NCBI RefSeq assembly: GCF_004358095.2
Contig: NZ_SMZJ02000002.1
Coordinates: 248,001 to 312,000 of the forward strand
Source of the DNA: Seonamhaeicola sediminis
GTDB taxonomy: Bacteria; Bacteroidota; Bacteroidia; Flavobacteriales; Flavobacteriaceae
Direction: 5' to 3'
DNA: 64,000 nt
Part shown: piece by piece, positions 26,500 through 35,494 of the stretch
Numbering within the stretch: the stretch's first letter is position 1
How the letters are laid out: the number at the start of each line of letters is the position of its first letter
The notes under the pieces: generated by a model
Told to the model about the DNA's origin: nothing
The model's input: the letters and a program-made list of their open reading frames with translations, nothing else
Databases searched by the model: none
Made by a program: the position numbers and the translations under genes

Positions 26500-27528
26500 A
26501 TGATAAAGAACGATTTATTTTTAAGAGCATTAAAAGGTGAAACCGTAGACCGTCCACCAGTATGGATGATGCGTCAAGCAGGCCGTTATTTACCAGAATT
26601 TATGGCTATTCGTGAGAAATACGACTTTTTTACACGTTGCCAAACTCCCGAATTAGCAAGTGAAATAACTGTGCAACCCATCCGTAGATATGGAATGGAT
26701 GCCGCTATTTTGTTTAGCGATATTTTAGTAATTCCTCAAGCTATGAATATTGAGGTACAGATGAAACCAAATTTCGGACCTTATTTACCAAACCCTGTGC
26801 GTTCTCAAAAAGATGTTGATAATGTTATTGTTCCAGATGTAACTATTGAATTAGATTATGTATATCAAGCCATAAAAGCAACTAAAGAATTGTTAAATGA
26901 TGATATTCCTTTAATCGGTTTTGCAGGTTCACCATGGACGATTCTTTGTTATTGTGTACAAGGTCAAGGCAGCAAAACGTTTGACAAAGCAAAGGAATTC
27001 TGTTTTACAAATCCGTTAGCAGCTCATCAAATGCTTCAAAAAATAACCGATACCACTATTGCTTATCTTAAAGAAAAAGTAAAAGCTGGTGTTAACGCCG
27101 TACAGGTATTCGATTCTTGGGGAGGCATGTTATCTCCTTCAGATTACCAAGAATTTTCATGGCAATATATCAATCAGATTATTGAAGCTCTTAAAGATGA
27201 TGTCCCAGTAATTGCCTTTGGAAAAGGTTGTTGGTTTGCGCTTGGCGAGATGGCCAAAAGTAACGCCTCGGCTTTAGGTGTAGATTGGACGTGTTCTCCA
27301 CGAAACGCCCGTTATTTAACTGGTGGAAACATTACCTTACAAGGAAATTTTGACCCATCAAGATTATTATCCCCTCCTGCAGACATCAAAAAAATGGTAA
27401 CTCAAATGATTAACGATTTTGGCAAAGATAAATACATTGTAAACCTAGGTCATGGCATTTTGCCAAACATACCTTTAGACCATGCTAAAGCATTTATTGA
27501 TGCTGTAAAAGAATATAAGGCTTCATAA
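26500..27528 (+). CDS. hemE: uroporphyrinogen decarboxylase
   Basis: Decarboxylates uroporphyrinogen III to coproporphyrinogen III. The signature [16 protein letters not shown] is near the N-terminus, followed by [21 protein letters not shown], and the C-terminal [15 protein letters not shown]. Length, 342 residues, is standard. The leader directly before the ATG is the flank repeat of the decayed cassette (ends ACGCTAACT), so no usual A-rich or Shine-Dalgarno-like site is seen. Confidence 0.97.
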   Translation: MIKNDLFLRALKGETVDRPPVWMMRQAGRYLPEFMAIREKYDFFTRCQTPELASEITVQPIRRYGMDAAILFSDILVIPQAMNIEVQMKPNFGPYLPNPVRSQKDVDNVIVPDVTIELDYVYQAIKATKELLNDDIPLIGFAGSPWTILCYCVQGQGSKTFDKAKEFCFTNPLAAHQMLQKITDTTIAYLKEKVKAGVNAVQVFDSWGGMLSPSDYQEFSWQYINQIIEALKDDVPVIAFGKGCWFALGEMAKSNASALGVDWTCSPRNARYLTGGNITLQGNFDPSRLLSPPADIKKMVTQMINDFGKDKYIVNLGHGILPNIPLDHAKAFIDAVKEYKAS

Positions 27529-27581
27529 TTGTAAAGCACAAAAGTATATCTTTATCAATTAAGATATCAAAACTTTAAGTC

Positions 27582-28937
27582 ATGCCCAATAAATTTAAAC
27601 AATTGGCAAAAAAATACACCCTTATCAAAAAAGGATGGAGCCCGCAACAAAATTTATTCTATGGCTTTTCTACATATATTTTGTTGGGTTTCATATTATT
27701 GTGTTTACCCATATTTCAAAAGGAAAGCGCCTCTCTATTAGACCATTTATTTATAGCCACTTCGGCTGTTTCTACAACAGGTTTAGTTACTATTTCAATA
27801 TTTGATACCTACAATGTCTTTGGGCAGTTTATAATCATGATACTTATCCAACTAGGAGGTATTGGATATTTAACCTTTACAACCTTCATGTTGCTGTCTA
27901 CTACACGTAAAATGACCTTTTGGCACAAAAAAATACTATCTACAGAATTTACATTACCAAAAACCATAAGAATTAATGATTTTATTAAATCTGTAATTCT
28001 ATTCACATTAATTATGGAACTTATAGGTGCTGTACTTTTCTTTATTGCCTTTAAGGGTAAAGGTATGCCTATTGTTGAAGCTATTTGGTCTTCAATTTTT
28101 CATAGTATAAGCACCTTTTGTACTGCAGGATTTAGTTTGTTTAACAATAGCTTCATGGATTATGCAGATGACCATTTTATAAACTTTATCATATCCATGT
28201 TAGCTATTTGTGGGTCTATGGGGTTTATTGTAATAACAGATTTTGGTTTATGGATAAAACAGAAGTCGCACAAACTTAGTTTTACAACTAAAATTGTACT
28301 CTGGGGGTTTTTAATCTTACTAACATCAGGAACTTTATTTTTCTATTTTTTTGAACCTAGTATATCTCAATTGTCGGGCAGTTCACGTTTTTTAGCCTCT
28401 TTTTTTCAAACCATGACAGCCATGACAACCGTTGGTTTTAATACCGTAGACTTTGGCATTTTTACCCAAGCCATGATGCTTATTTGTATCTTTTTAATGT
28501 ATATTGGAGCGTCACCTTCAGGTACTGCTGGGGGTATAAAAATCACAACATTAACTGCTGTTTTTGCCATTTTAAAAAGTCAACTTAAAGGCAGTAAAAA
28601 CATTACGTTTTTGGGTAGAATTATTCCCTATGAACGATTATATATTGCCACTTCAGCCTTTATTTTTTATACTATAATTATCTTGATAGGCACATTTTTA
28701 ATTACTATTACTAACCATTTAAAATTTGAAAATATTCTTTTTGAAGTAGCTTCGGCACTTGGTACTGTTGGTATAAGTACAGGTATTACAGGTGATATTA
28801 ATAGTTTTGGCAAACTAGTAATTATCATACTTATGTTTATTGGCCGACTAGGTGTTTTAACGTTTGGGTTGGCTATTTGGTCAAGAACCAAAAACGAAAA
28901 AGCGGCTGAAGCTATAAAGGAAGATATTGCAGTTTAA
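27582..28937 (+). CDS. TrkH family potassium uptake channel protein
   Basis: A Trk/Ktr potassium channel subunit with about ten membrane-embedded segments over 451 residues. The four selectivity-filter loops can be seen as TSAVSTTGLVT, STFCTAGFSLF, TAMTTVGFNTV and ASALGTVGISTG. The C-terminal cytosolic tail is short. No TrkA/KtrA nucleotide-binding partner is in the window. It sits inside the haem gene run, 53 bases after hemE and three before the EI24 gene. The reason for that placement is unclear. Confidence 0.92.
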   Translation: MPNKFKQLAKKYTLIKKGWSPQQNLFYGFSTYILLGFILLCLPIFQKESASLLDHLFIATSAVSTTGLVTISIFDTYNVFGQFIIMILIQLGGIGYLTFTTFMLLSTTRKMTFWHKKILSTEFTLPKTIRINDFIKSVILFTLIMELIGAVLFFIAFKGKGMPIVEAIWSSIFHSISTFCTAGFSLFNNSFMDYADDHFINFIISMLAICGSMGFIVITDFGLWIKQKSHKLSFTTKIVLWGFLILLTSGTLFFYFFEPSISQLSGSSRFLASFFQTMTAMTTVGFNTVDFGIFTQAMMLICIFLMYIGASPSGTAGGIKITTLTAVFAILKSQLKGSKNITFLGRIIPYERLYIATSAFIFYTIIILIGTFLITITNHLKFENILFEVASALGTVGISTGITGDINSFGKLVIIILMFIGRLGVLTFGLAIWSRTKNEKAAEAIKEDIAV

Positions 28938-28940
28938 AAT

Positions 28941-29684
28941 ATGATGAAGAGTATCATTTCAGGAATTAAAGCATATTTTGGAGCCTTTGGTTTAATATCA
29001 AAACTAAAACTATGGAAATATTTTGCAATTCCTATGTTTATAAGCTTTGTTACTGCTCTTGTCATTTTCTTTTCAGCATATAATCTTTCAGATAATATTA
29101 GCAATTGGATTGCTAGTATTTTACCAAGTTGGGGAGGTGCTAACTGGTTGAAAATAACTTACAGAATTATTTCTGGACTAATAATTATTGTTATTGGTCT
29201 TATTCTTTATAAACACGTCATAATGGCATTGTCGGCACCATTTATGAGTCCCGTATCCGAAAAAATTGAAGCGCACTTAACTGGAAACCCTTTACATTCT
29301 CATAGAGACACAACATTTGCGCAACAATTGTGGAGAGGTATTAGGATTAATGTTAGAAACCTGATTATGGAACTAGTTTTAACAATTCCTATTTTGATTT
29401 TAAAATTCATCCCAATAGTTAACATATTCTCTACTATTTTGCTCTTTTTAATGCAGGCCTATTATGCTGGTTTTGGTAACATGGATTACACGCTTGAACG
29501 CCATTTTACTTATAAAGAAAGTATACAATTTGTTAGAAGGCATAAAGGCATTAGCATTGGCAATGGTATTATTTTTTTACTACTATTATTCATTCCGGTT
29601 GTAGGTGTTGTATTGGTTTTACCCCTATCGGTTACAGCGGCATCAGTAAAAACAGTTGAATTACTCAACCCAAAAGAATCCTAA
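28941..29684 (+). CDS. EI24/CysZ-like integral membrane protein
   Basis: A 247-residue membrane protein with four to six transmembrane stretches (about 27-47, 75-100, 150-175, 205-235) and an EI24-type centre (FMSPVSEKIEAHLTG, then MDYTLERHFTYKES). The family includes the sulfate permease CysZ, but transport here is not shown. The start may be either of two adjacent ATGs. Its stop overlaps the hemF ATG in TAATG, so the two are translationally coupled. Confidence 0.82.
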   Translation: MMKSIISGIKAYFGAFGLISKLKLWKYFAIPMFISFVTALVIFFSAYNLSDNISNWIASILPSWGGANWLKITYRIISGLIIIVIGLILYKHVIMALSAPFMSPVSEKIEAHLTGNPLHSHRDTTFAQQLWRGIRINVRNLIMELVLTIPILILKFIPIVNIFSTILLFLMQAYYAGFGNMDYTLERHFTYKESIQFVRRHKGISIGNGIIFLLLLFIPVVGVVLVLPLSVTAASVKTVELLNPKES

Positions 29685-30607
29685 TGAAAGACAAATTCTA
29701 TCAATACATACAAGATTTACAAGACACCATTACTTCTAAATTGGAAGAAATAGATGGTAAAGCCAAATTTCAAGAAGATATTTGGAAACGCCCCGAGGGT
29801 GGTGGTGGAAGAACCCGAGTTATACAAAATGGTGATGTTTTTGAAAAAGGTGGCGTAAATATTTCGGGGGTACATGGTAAATTACCAAAAAGCATGCAAG
29901 CGTATTTTAAAGTAGGTGATGTCAATTTTTTTGCTTGTGGGCTTAGTTTAGTAATCCATCCTAAAAGCCCCATGGTACCAACCGTACATGCCAATTGGCG
30001 CTATTTTGAAATGTACCCTTCAACTCCGCTAAGCACAGGTGAAAAAAGAGAGATTATTGATAGCTGGTTTGGTGGTGGACAAGACTTAACACCATATTAC
30101 TTATTTGAAGAAGACGCAAAACACTTCCATAAAACTTGTAAAACAGCTTGCGATAAACACAATCTTGAGTTTTATCCAACATATAAAAAACGTTGCGACG
30201 AGTACTTTTACAACACTCATAGAAATGAAGGACGAGGTATTGGCGGTTTGTTTTTTGATTATTGCAAAACCTCAGATAACATGACCATGGAAAATTGGTA
30301 TAACTTTGTCACCCAAGTTGGGGATAGTTTTCTTGATGCTTATGTACCTATTGTTGAAAAACGAAAAAATTTACCATATACAGATGCACAACGCAACTGG
30401 CAAGAAATCCGTCGTGGCCGCTATGTAGAGTTTAATTTAGTGCACGATAAAGGTACCTTGTTTGGATTGAAAACCAACGGACGTATTGAAAGTATTTTAA
30501 TGAGTTTACCACCACATGTACAATGGGTTTATGACCATCAGCCAGAACCTGGTAGTGAAGAAGAAAAATTGATTGAAGTTCTAAAAAATCCTGTGGATTG
30601 GATATAA
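29684..30607 (+). CDS. hemF: oxygen-dependent coproporphyrinogen-III oxidase
   Basis: Aerobic oxidative decarboxylation of coproporphyrinogen III. The family blocks GGGGRTRVIQNGDVFEKGG, VHANWRYFEM, WFGGGQDLTPYY, NEGRGIGGLFFDY and RGRYVEFNLVHDKGT are all present. Length, 307 residues, matches HemF. It is coupled to the EI24 gene upstream, and the following TTG-started gene begins inside its last codons. No oxygen-independent HemN/HemZ is in the window. Confidence 0.97.
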   Translation: MKDKFYQYIQDLQDTITSKLEEIDGKAKFQEDIWKRPEGGGGRTRVIQNGDVFEKGGVNISGVHGKLPKSMQAYFKVGDVNFFACGLSLVIHPKSPMVPTVHANWRYFEMYPSTPLSTGEKREIIDSWFGGGQDLTPYYLFEEDAKHFHKTCKTACDKHNLEFYPTYKKRCDEYFYNTHRNEGRGIGGLFFDYCKTSDNMTMENWYNFVTQVGDSFLDAYVPIVEKRKNLPYTDAQRNWQEIRRGRYVEFNLVHDKGTLFGLKTNGRIESILMSLPPHVQWVYDHQPEPGSEEEKLIEVLKNPVDWI

Positions 30608-31554
30608 AGGCTTACATATTAAATGTAATATTATTCTGTGCTTCACTATCTTTTTCACAAAATGATAGTATTGTTAAAAATCAATATATAACGCAGTTTC
30701 AAGATAAAATAAGTACGCGATTATCTATCATTAACACTTCAAATAGCTTTTACATTAATGATTCTGACTTAGGCCTAAAATACCAGTTAAAACCAAATGT
30801 CAGGGATTATTTTGGTGCATCTATACTTTTTAGGAGCGTAGAGATTGATTATGGTTTTTCACCAAAATTTCTAAAGTCAAATAGAGACAACGCAAACTCA
30901 AAACTCTTTAACCTAAACCTCAGAATGTTTCAAAGTCAATGGATGCAAACTATAGATTTGTATAACCAAAAAGGGTTTGATCTTATTCTTAATAACGAAA
31001 GAGTACGCATATCAGGAATTAAAACGTTTAAAATTGGAGGTTCAACTTCATATATACTTAACAAAAAATTTTCTTTCAGAGCCATTGGTTTTCAAAATGA
31101 GTGGCAAACCAAAAGCGCAGGAAGTTTTATTCCCAGACTTTATTACTACTACACTAAATATACCCTAAATGACAATGGTTTTAATGAAGACACCCGTTCT
31201 TATGATGTTGCTATCGGTCCATCTTACTACTATAATTTAAGCATCCATAAGAACTTTCTATTCTCGGTTGGAGCCTCTGCTGGAATAGGCATAAATCATA
31301 GTTCGATTATTGGCGATGGTAGTCTAACCTCAGCGCTTTATGAGTTTTCTGGCAGAGCTGTTATAGGTTATAATTCTGAAACTTTTTTTGGCGGCATTAA
31401 TTATAGCTTGTTAATATTAGAACACAATGTTGACCGATATACAAGGCAGGATGATACTATCCCTTATTTGGAGTTTTATATTGGATATCGTTTTAAGGCT
31501 TCGAAAAAAATAATGAAATTAGCAGACGATTTTAATCGTAAATTTGGATTTTAA
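30598..31554 (+). CDS. putative outer-membrane beta-barrel protein (DUF4421-like)
   Basis: Starts with TTG inside the end of hemF in another frame and begins with a signal peptide (about residues 1-20, ending SFSQN). The rest is rich in alternating aromatic and polar residues with Gly turns, as in outer-membrane barrels, and ends ...FNRKFGF. It resembles DUF4421 proteins of Bacteroidota, though I hold that family name loosely. It lies between hemF and hemB, separated from the hemB ATG by ten bases, so it is expressed with haem genes. A role there is unknown. Confidence 0.7.
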   Translation: MDIKAYILNVILFCASLSFSQNDSIVKNQYITQFQDKISTRLSIINTSNSFYINDSDLGLKYQLKPNVRDYFGASILFRSVEIDYGFSPKFLKSNRDNANSKLFNLNLRMFQSQWMQTIDLYNQKGFDLILNNERVRISGIKTFKIGGSTSYILNKKFSFRAIGFQNEWQTKSAGSFIPRLYYYYTKYTLNDNGFNEDTRSYDVAIGPSYYYNLSIHKNFLFSVGASAGIGINHSSIIGDGSLTSALYEFSGRAVIGYNSETFFGGINYSLLILEHNVDRYTRQDDTIPYLEFYIGYRFKASKKIMKLADDFNRKFGF

Positions 31555-31564
31555 AAAAAGTAAT

Positions 31565-32554
31565 ATGTTCCCTCTTAGAAGAAACCGAAGACTAAGAACC
31601 AACGAAGCCATTCGCTCATTAGTTCGTGAAACCATTATAACACCAAACGATTTTTTAGTACCTCTTTTTGTAGTGGAAGGTAAAGGCATTAAAGATGAAA
31701 TTCCATCGATGCCAAATTACTTTCGTTATAGTTTAGATTTGTTGGAGGGTGAAGTAAAAGAACTTTGGAAACTAGGTTTAAAATCGGTGTTACTTTTTGT
31801 AAAAGTACCAGACAACTTAAAAGACAATGCAGGAAAAGAAGCCCTAAACCCCAACGGACTCATGCAACGTGCCATCAAAACTGTTAAAAATGTGTGTCCG
31901 GATATGTTAGTAATGACAGATGTGGCATTAGATCCATATTCAGTTTACGGACATGATGGTATTATTGAAAACGGACAAATTATAAACGATGAAACTGCCG
32001 AAGTTTTGGCAGAAATAAGTATATCTCATGCGCAAGCTGGAGCTGATTTTGTAGCCCCAAGTGATATGATGGATGGCCGTATTTTAACCATTCGCGAGGC
32101 TTTGGAAGACGAAGGATTTACCAATACAGGGATTATGAGTTATTCGGCAAAATATGCTTCGGCATTTTATGGGCCTTTTAGAGATGCCTTAGATTCTGCC
32201 CCTGTGGATATCCAAGATATTCCAAAAGATAAAAAAACCTATCAAATGGATTACGCCAACAGGTTTGAAGCTATTAGAGAAACCGAAATGGATATTGATG
32301 AAGGCGCCGACATTGTGATGGTAAAACCAGGGATTTCTTATTTAGATATTGTTAGAGAAATTAAAAATGAAGTGTATGTTCCTGTAGCCGTGTACCAAGT
32401 ATCTGGGGAATATGCCATGATAAAAGCTGCAGCCGAAAAAGGTTGGCTAGACCATGACCAGATTATGCTAGAAACTACTACGGCGTTTAAGCGTGCTGGT
32501 GCCGATATTATAGCATCTTACTTTGCTAAGGACGTTGTGAAATTGATCTCTTAA
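31565..32554 (+). CDS. hemB: delta-aminolevulinic acid dehydratase (porphobilinogen synthase)
   Basis: Condenses two 5-aminolevulinate molecules into porphobilinogen. The Schiff-base lysines are in SYSAKYASAFYGPFRDA and MVKPGISYLD. The metal region reads TDVALDPYSVYGHDG: the three Cys of zinc-dependent enzymes are replaced by Ala/Asp, so this should be the magnesium-dependent type. I use the ATG at 31565 (MFPLRRNRRLR), which clears the preceding stop, rather than an upstream TTG. The end overlaps the convergent plug-protein gene by four bases. Confidence 0.96.
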   Translation: MFPLRRNRRLRTNEAIRSLVRETIITPNDFLVPLFVVEGKGIKDEIPSMPNYFRYSLDLLEGEVKELWKLGLKSVLLFVKVPDNLKDNAGKEALNPNGLMQRAIKTVKNVCPDMLVMTDVALDPYSVYGHDGIIENGQIINDETAEVLAEISISHAQAGADFVAPSDMMDGRILTIREALEDEGFTNTGIMSYSAKYASAFYGPFRDALDSAPVDIQDIPKDKKTYQMDYANRFEAIRETEMDIDEGADIVMVKPGISYLDIVREIKNEVYVPVAVYQVSGEYAMIKAAAEKGWLDHDQIMLETTTAFKRAGADIIASYFAKDVVKLIS

Positions 32555-35397
32555 TTATTTTCCAATCGTTTTTCTACAGTATAGGAAGTTTCAAAATAGC
32601 CCAATTTCCCATTTTGGGTAATGGCTTCAATGAGAATAAGTTTATCGCCTGTGCTGTCGTCATTATAAAACTCCAGTTGCGCCTCGCCTTTCTTATTGGA
32701 CGTCATTGAAGGCTCCCAATGAATCACCGGCCGCAAATCTGGTATATCCCAATCTTCTGGTTTTAAAACATCATATTTAGGCACATAAAACTCCCGTTTG
32801 GTTGAGAAACCCAAAATTTTTCCTTTGTATATCCCTTTTGGTGATGACAGAGCAGACATGCCAACACCTCCATAAGTATAAATACTTATAATCCCAACTA
32901 AAGGTATAGCGGGTCTATCAAAAAGATCATTTCTTGGGAAAGCCTCTTGAAAATAGTGTAAAACAGCTCCACTTGGTTTTCTTAATATTTCAACACTTTT
33001 AATGTTTTCTACGGAGAGGAACGGCAACAATGGGTAGTCTATTCCTTCTACTATTTCCCCATCAATAAATACAAAAGCAACATTAGTTTCTGCAATTTTA
33101 GGAACTTCAAGAGATGGAACAATAGTATCTACTGGAGTAAAAGAAGGATCTTGTTTAACTCCAAAAGCTTCGGAAGGATAACGTACATTTTCGAAATAAA
33201 TATCATCAGGAAATTTTACCCGGAGTAGGTCATAAAGCCCAGACATCCATTGTTCTTCCTCTTGAATCAGTTCTTCATTCTCAATAACCGTATCGGGTGC
33301 TCCGTGCAGTTTAAAAAGCTTCTCGCGTTCTGGGGTAACGTTGTACCCCGTGAGTTGCACGGCATCGAGCTCTACAGTATCATCAGAGAGGTTAAAACCT
33401 CCCGCCGCTCTTTTTTCCTCTGTTTTTAACTTTAAAATTTCAGAAATAACCGTATCTGGTAATGCCACTGCTTCTGCCCTTTCGAAAAAAATCTTTGGAG
33501 CTGGTAAAGGTTTATCTATGTTAATATCAAAATCTTTGGCCTTTCCTTTTTTATTTGCCGATTGTATTAATATTTCGAGCTCGTCTGTATAATGGTCTCT
33601 TAAGTTAAATACAAAATTCCCAATACTGTCTACGGTTTGCGTATATATCCCTGGCGGTTTACCTGAAGTGAGCATGGTTAAATCTACGCGTTTTTTAGGC
33701 GCTTTATTCTTGTTGAAAACAGAGCGTATATTTCCTGAGATTTGCATAGCCACCTCTGGCTTTATATCGAAACTAAAATTGGTATCGTTGTTATTAAACA
33801 CATAATTTCGCCAACCCTGTGTGAGCATAAGCGCATCTAAATCACGTTTTCTGTAAATATTCTTTTTATCAAAATATATGCTTGGGGTTTCTATAAAACC
33901 CTTTAATTCTGAATGTAACAAAAAATAAGATAATATGTCGGGTTGATAATTTCGGTTTGCAGCTAATTTGTCCTTATCCATTACCAGAGTAGAGAAGTTT
34001 GCTGGGACGGATTTACCATCCTTATTTGTAATATTAAGGTTTAAAACCGTTTTATCACGCTTGGTGTAAGCCTCTTTATCTGTGCTTGCTGTTATATTGA
34101 GTAAACTACTTTCATCAAAATTAAAAAACAAACGTTCGCAAACAGGGAGGTTATCACTATTAAAAAGTGTTATGCCAACAATACCATTGGGGAGTTCGGT
34201 TTTCTTTACTAGGGCTTCATGTTTTCCATGCTCTAAAATAAAAGGATGCTTTTGGATTAATACCCCGCGGCTTTTAACTTCAACATAAAGACTGTCTTTG
34301 GTTTCTATATTGCTCTTTATGCTCAAGCCCATAAATTCACTCGTTTCTCCTACTCTCAAGAGATATCCGGTTTCCATCACTTTTGGCAAAGGGTATTTAT
34401 AAGCTAGTTTATCAGCCCCCATTATCTTTCCATAATAGGTCTTATTTTTATCGGGCATAAAGAACACAAAACCCATACCTATTTTGTTGGTTGAAAAGGA
34501 TGTAACTATACTATCGATTTCATCAACAATGTAACCGCTAACTTCGGCTCCTAAACCTTCACCATTAATAGATTTATAGGCCACTTTATTTGTAAAACCA
34601 TCTACCATCTTTCCGCCCTCTGGGAAAAATTGCAGGTCTATAAAGTCGTTATTAAGTACAATAGTTTTAGAATAGGTGCTTTCTACCTTACGTTTTCGGT
34701 TTTTTAATTTGGTATCCTCTAGCTTTACCTTAAGTTCTATCTTAAATAGGTCTTTAGGAACAACGTACTCAATTGCATATTGTCCATTAACAGGTTTAAC
34801 CTCTATGGAATCCTGTAATGCTTCTGAAGCAAGATATATTCTTAAGTCCTTTTTGTAATCTCGTTTTAGGGTTTCAGGGTGTATTTTTGCAGTTATTTTT
34901 AGCTCATTTGCTCCTATCTCAGTTAACACTAAATCTGATACAACGTCTTGCTTTCTTTTAAAATTTAACTTGAATACATCGATATACTGTTTAAAAACAA
35001 AATCCGACCCAAAATTACTATTCCACGTCGTATAGGCCCTTACCAAATAACGTCCTGGAGAAAGCTTATCACTTAACTCGAAAAAACTATAGGCCAGACC
35101 ATTTTCTAACTTGAGCTTTTTTGTGGTTACAATGTTCTCATCGTAATCGATAAGCTCTACATGCAAAATACCACTTAATTTCGATGGAACATTTAAGGTA
35201 TTGGTCACAATGGCTTTGAACCAAATGGTTTCTCCGGTAGCGAAAATAGTATTGCTAAGCTGAAGGTATATCTTTTCGGAAAAAGCATTTCTGTTAATGC
35301 TCTTCTGAGAATTCGTGTTTTGAGAATACCCATTAAAAAAAGTTAAAATAAAGATTACTTTAACCCAGTAACGCATAGCAAATTTCTTCATTTTCAT
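32551..35397 (-). CDS. barrel-less TonB-plug protein with MG2-like domains
   Basis: A 948-residue exported protein (signal peptide ends near NGYSQ). An alpha-2-macroglobulin MG2-like domain covers about residues 43-142 (KIYLQLSNTIFATGETIWFK, then PGRYLVRAYT). More beta-sandwich domains follow. A TonB-plug-like region lies at about 770-845 (VAFVFIDGEIVEG, VEILRKPSGAV, GIISIYTYGG). The end carries a macroglobulin-like beta domain (HWEPSMTSNKKGEAQLEFYN). No beta-barrel is present. Relatives are common in Flavobacteriaceae but without assigned function. Confidence 0.78.
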   Translation of the reverse strand: MKMKKFAMRYWVKVIFILTFFNGYSQNTNSQKSINRNAFSEKIYLQLSNTIFATGETIWFKAIVTNTLNVPSKLSGILHVELIDYDENIVTTKKLKLENGLAYSFFELSDKLSPGRYLVRAYTTWNSNFGSDFVFKQYIDVFKLNFKRKQDVVSDLVLTEIGANELKITAKIHPETLKRDYKKDLRIYLASEALQDSIEVKPVNGQYAIEYVVPKDLFKIELKVKLEDTKLKNRKRKVESTYSKTIVLNNDFIDLQFFPEGGKMVDGFTNKVAYKSINGEGLGAEVSGYIVDEIDSIVTSFSTNKIGMGFVFFMPDKNKTYYGKIMGADKLAYKYPLPKVMETGYLLRVGETSEFMGLSIKSNIETKDSLYVEVKSRGVLIQKHPFILEHGKHEALVKKTELPNGIVGITLFNSDNLPVCERLFFNFDESSLLNITASTDKEAYTKRDKTVLNLNITNKDGKSVPANFSTLVMDKDKLAANRNYQPDILSYFLLHSELKGFIETPSIYFDKKNIYRKRDLDALMLTQGWRNYVFNNNDTNFSFDIKPEVAMQISGNIRSVFNKNKAPKKRVDLTMLTSGKPPGIYTQTVDSIGNFVFNLRDHYTDELEILIQSANKKGKAKDFDINIDKPLPAPKIFFERAEAVALPDTVISEILKLKTEEKRAAGGFNLSDDTVELDAVQLTGYNVTPEREKLFKLHGAPDTVIENEELIQEEEQWMSGLYDLLRVKFPDDIYFENVRYPSEAFGVKQDPSFTPVDTIVPSLEVPKIAETNVAFVFIDGEIVEGIDYPLLPFLSVENIKSVEILRKPSGAVLHYFQEAFPRNDLFDRPAIPLVGIISIYTYGGVGMSALSSPKGIYKGKILGFSTKREFYVPKYDVLKPEDWDIPDLRPVIHWEPSMTSNKKGEAQLEFYNDDSTGDKLILIEAITQNGKLGYFETSYTVEKRLENN

Positions 35398-35494
35398 GCA
35401 TTTTCTTTCTTTAAAAATAACTAAAATCTACTGCTTTTAGAAATATTTAGTATTAATTAACTTTTGTAAATTAGCCTCTATAAAACCCATTTAA

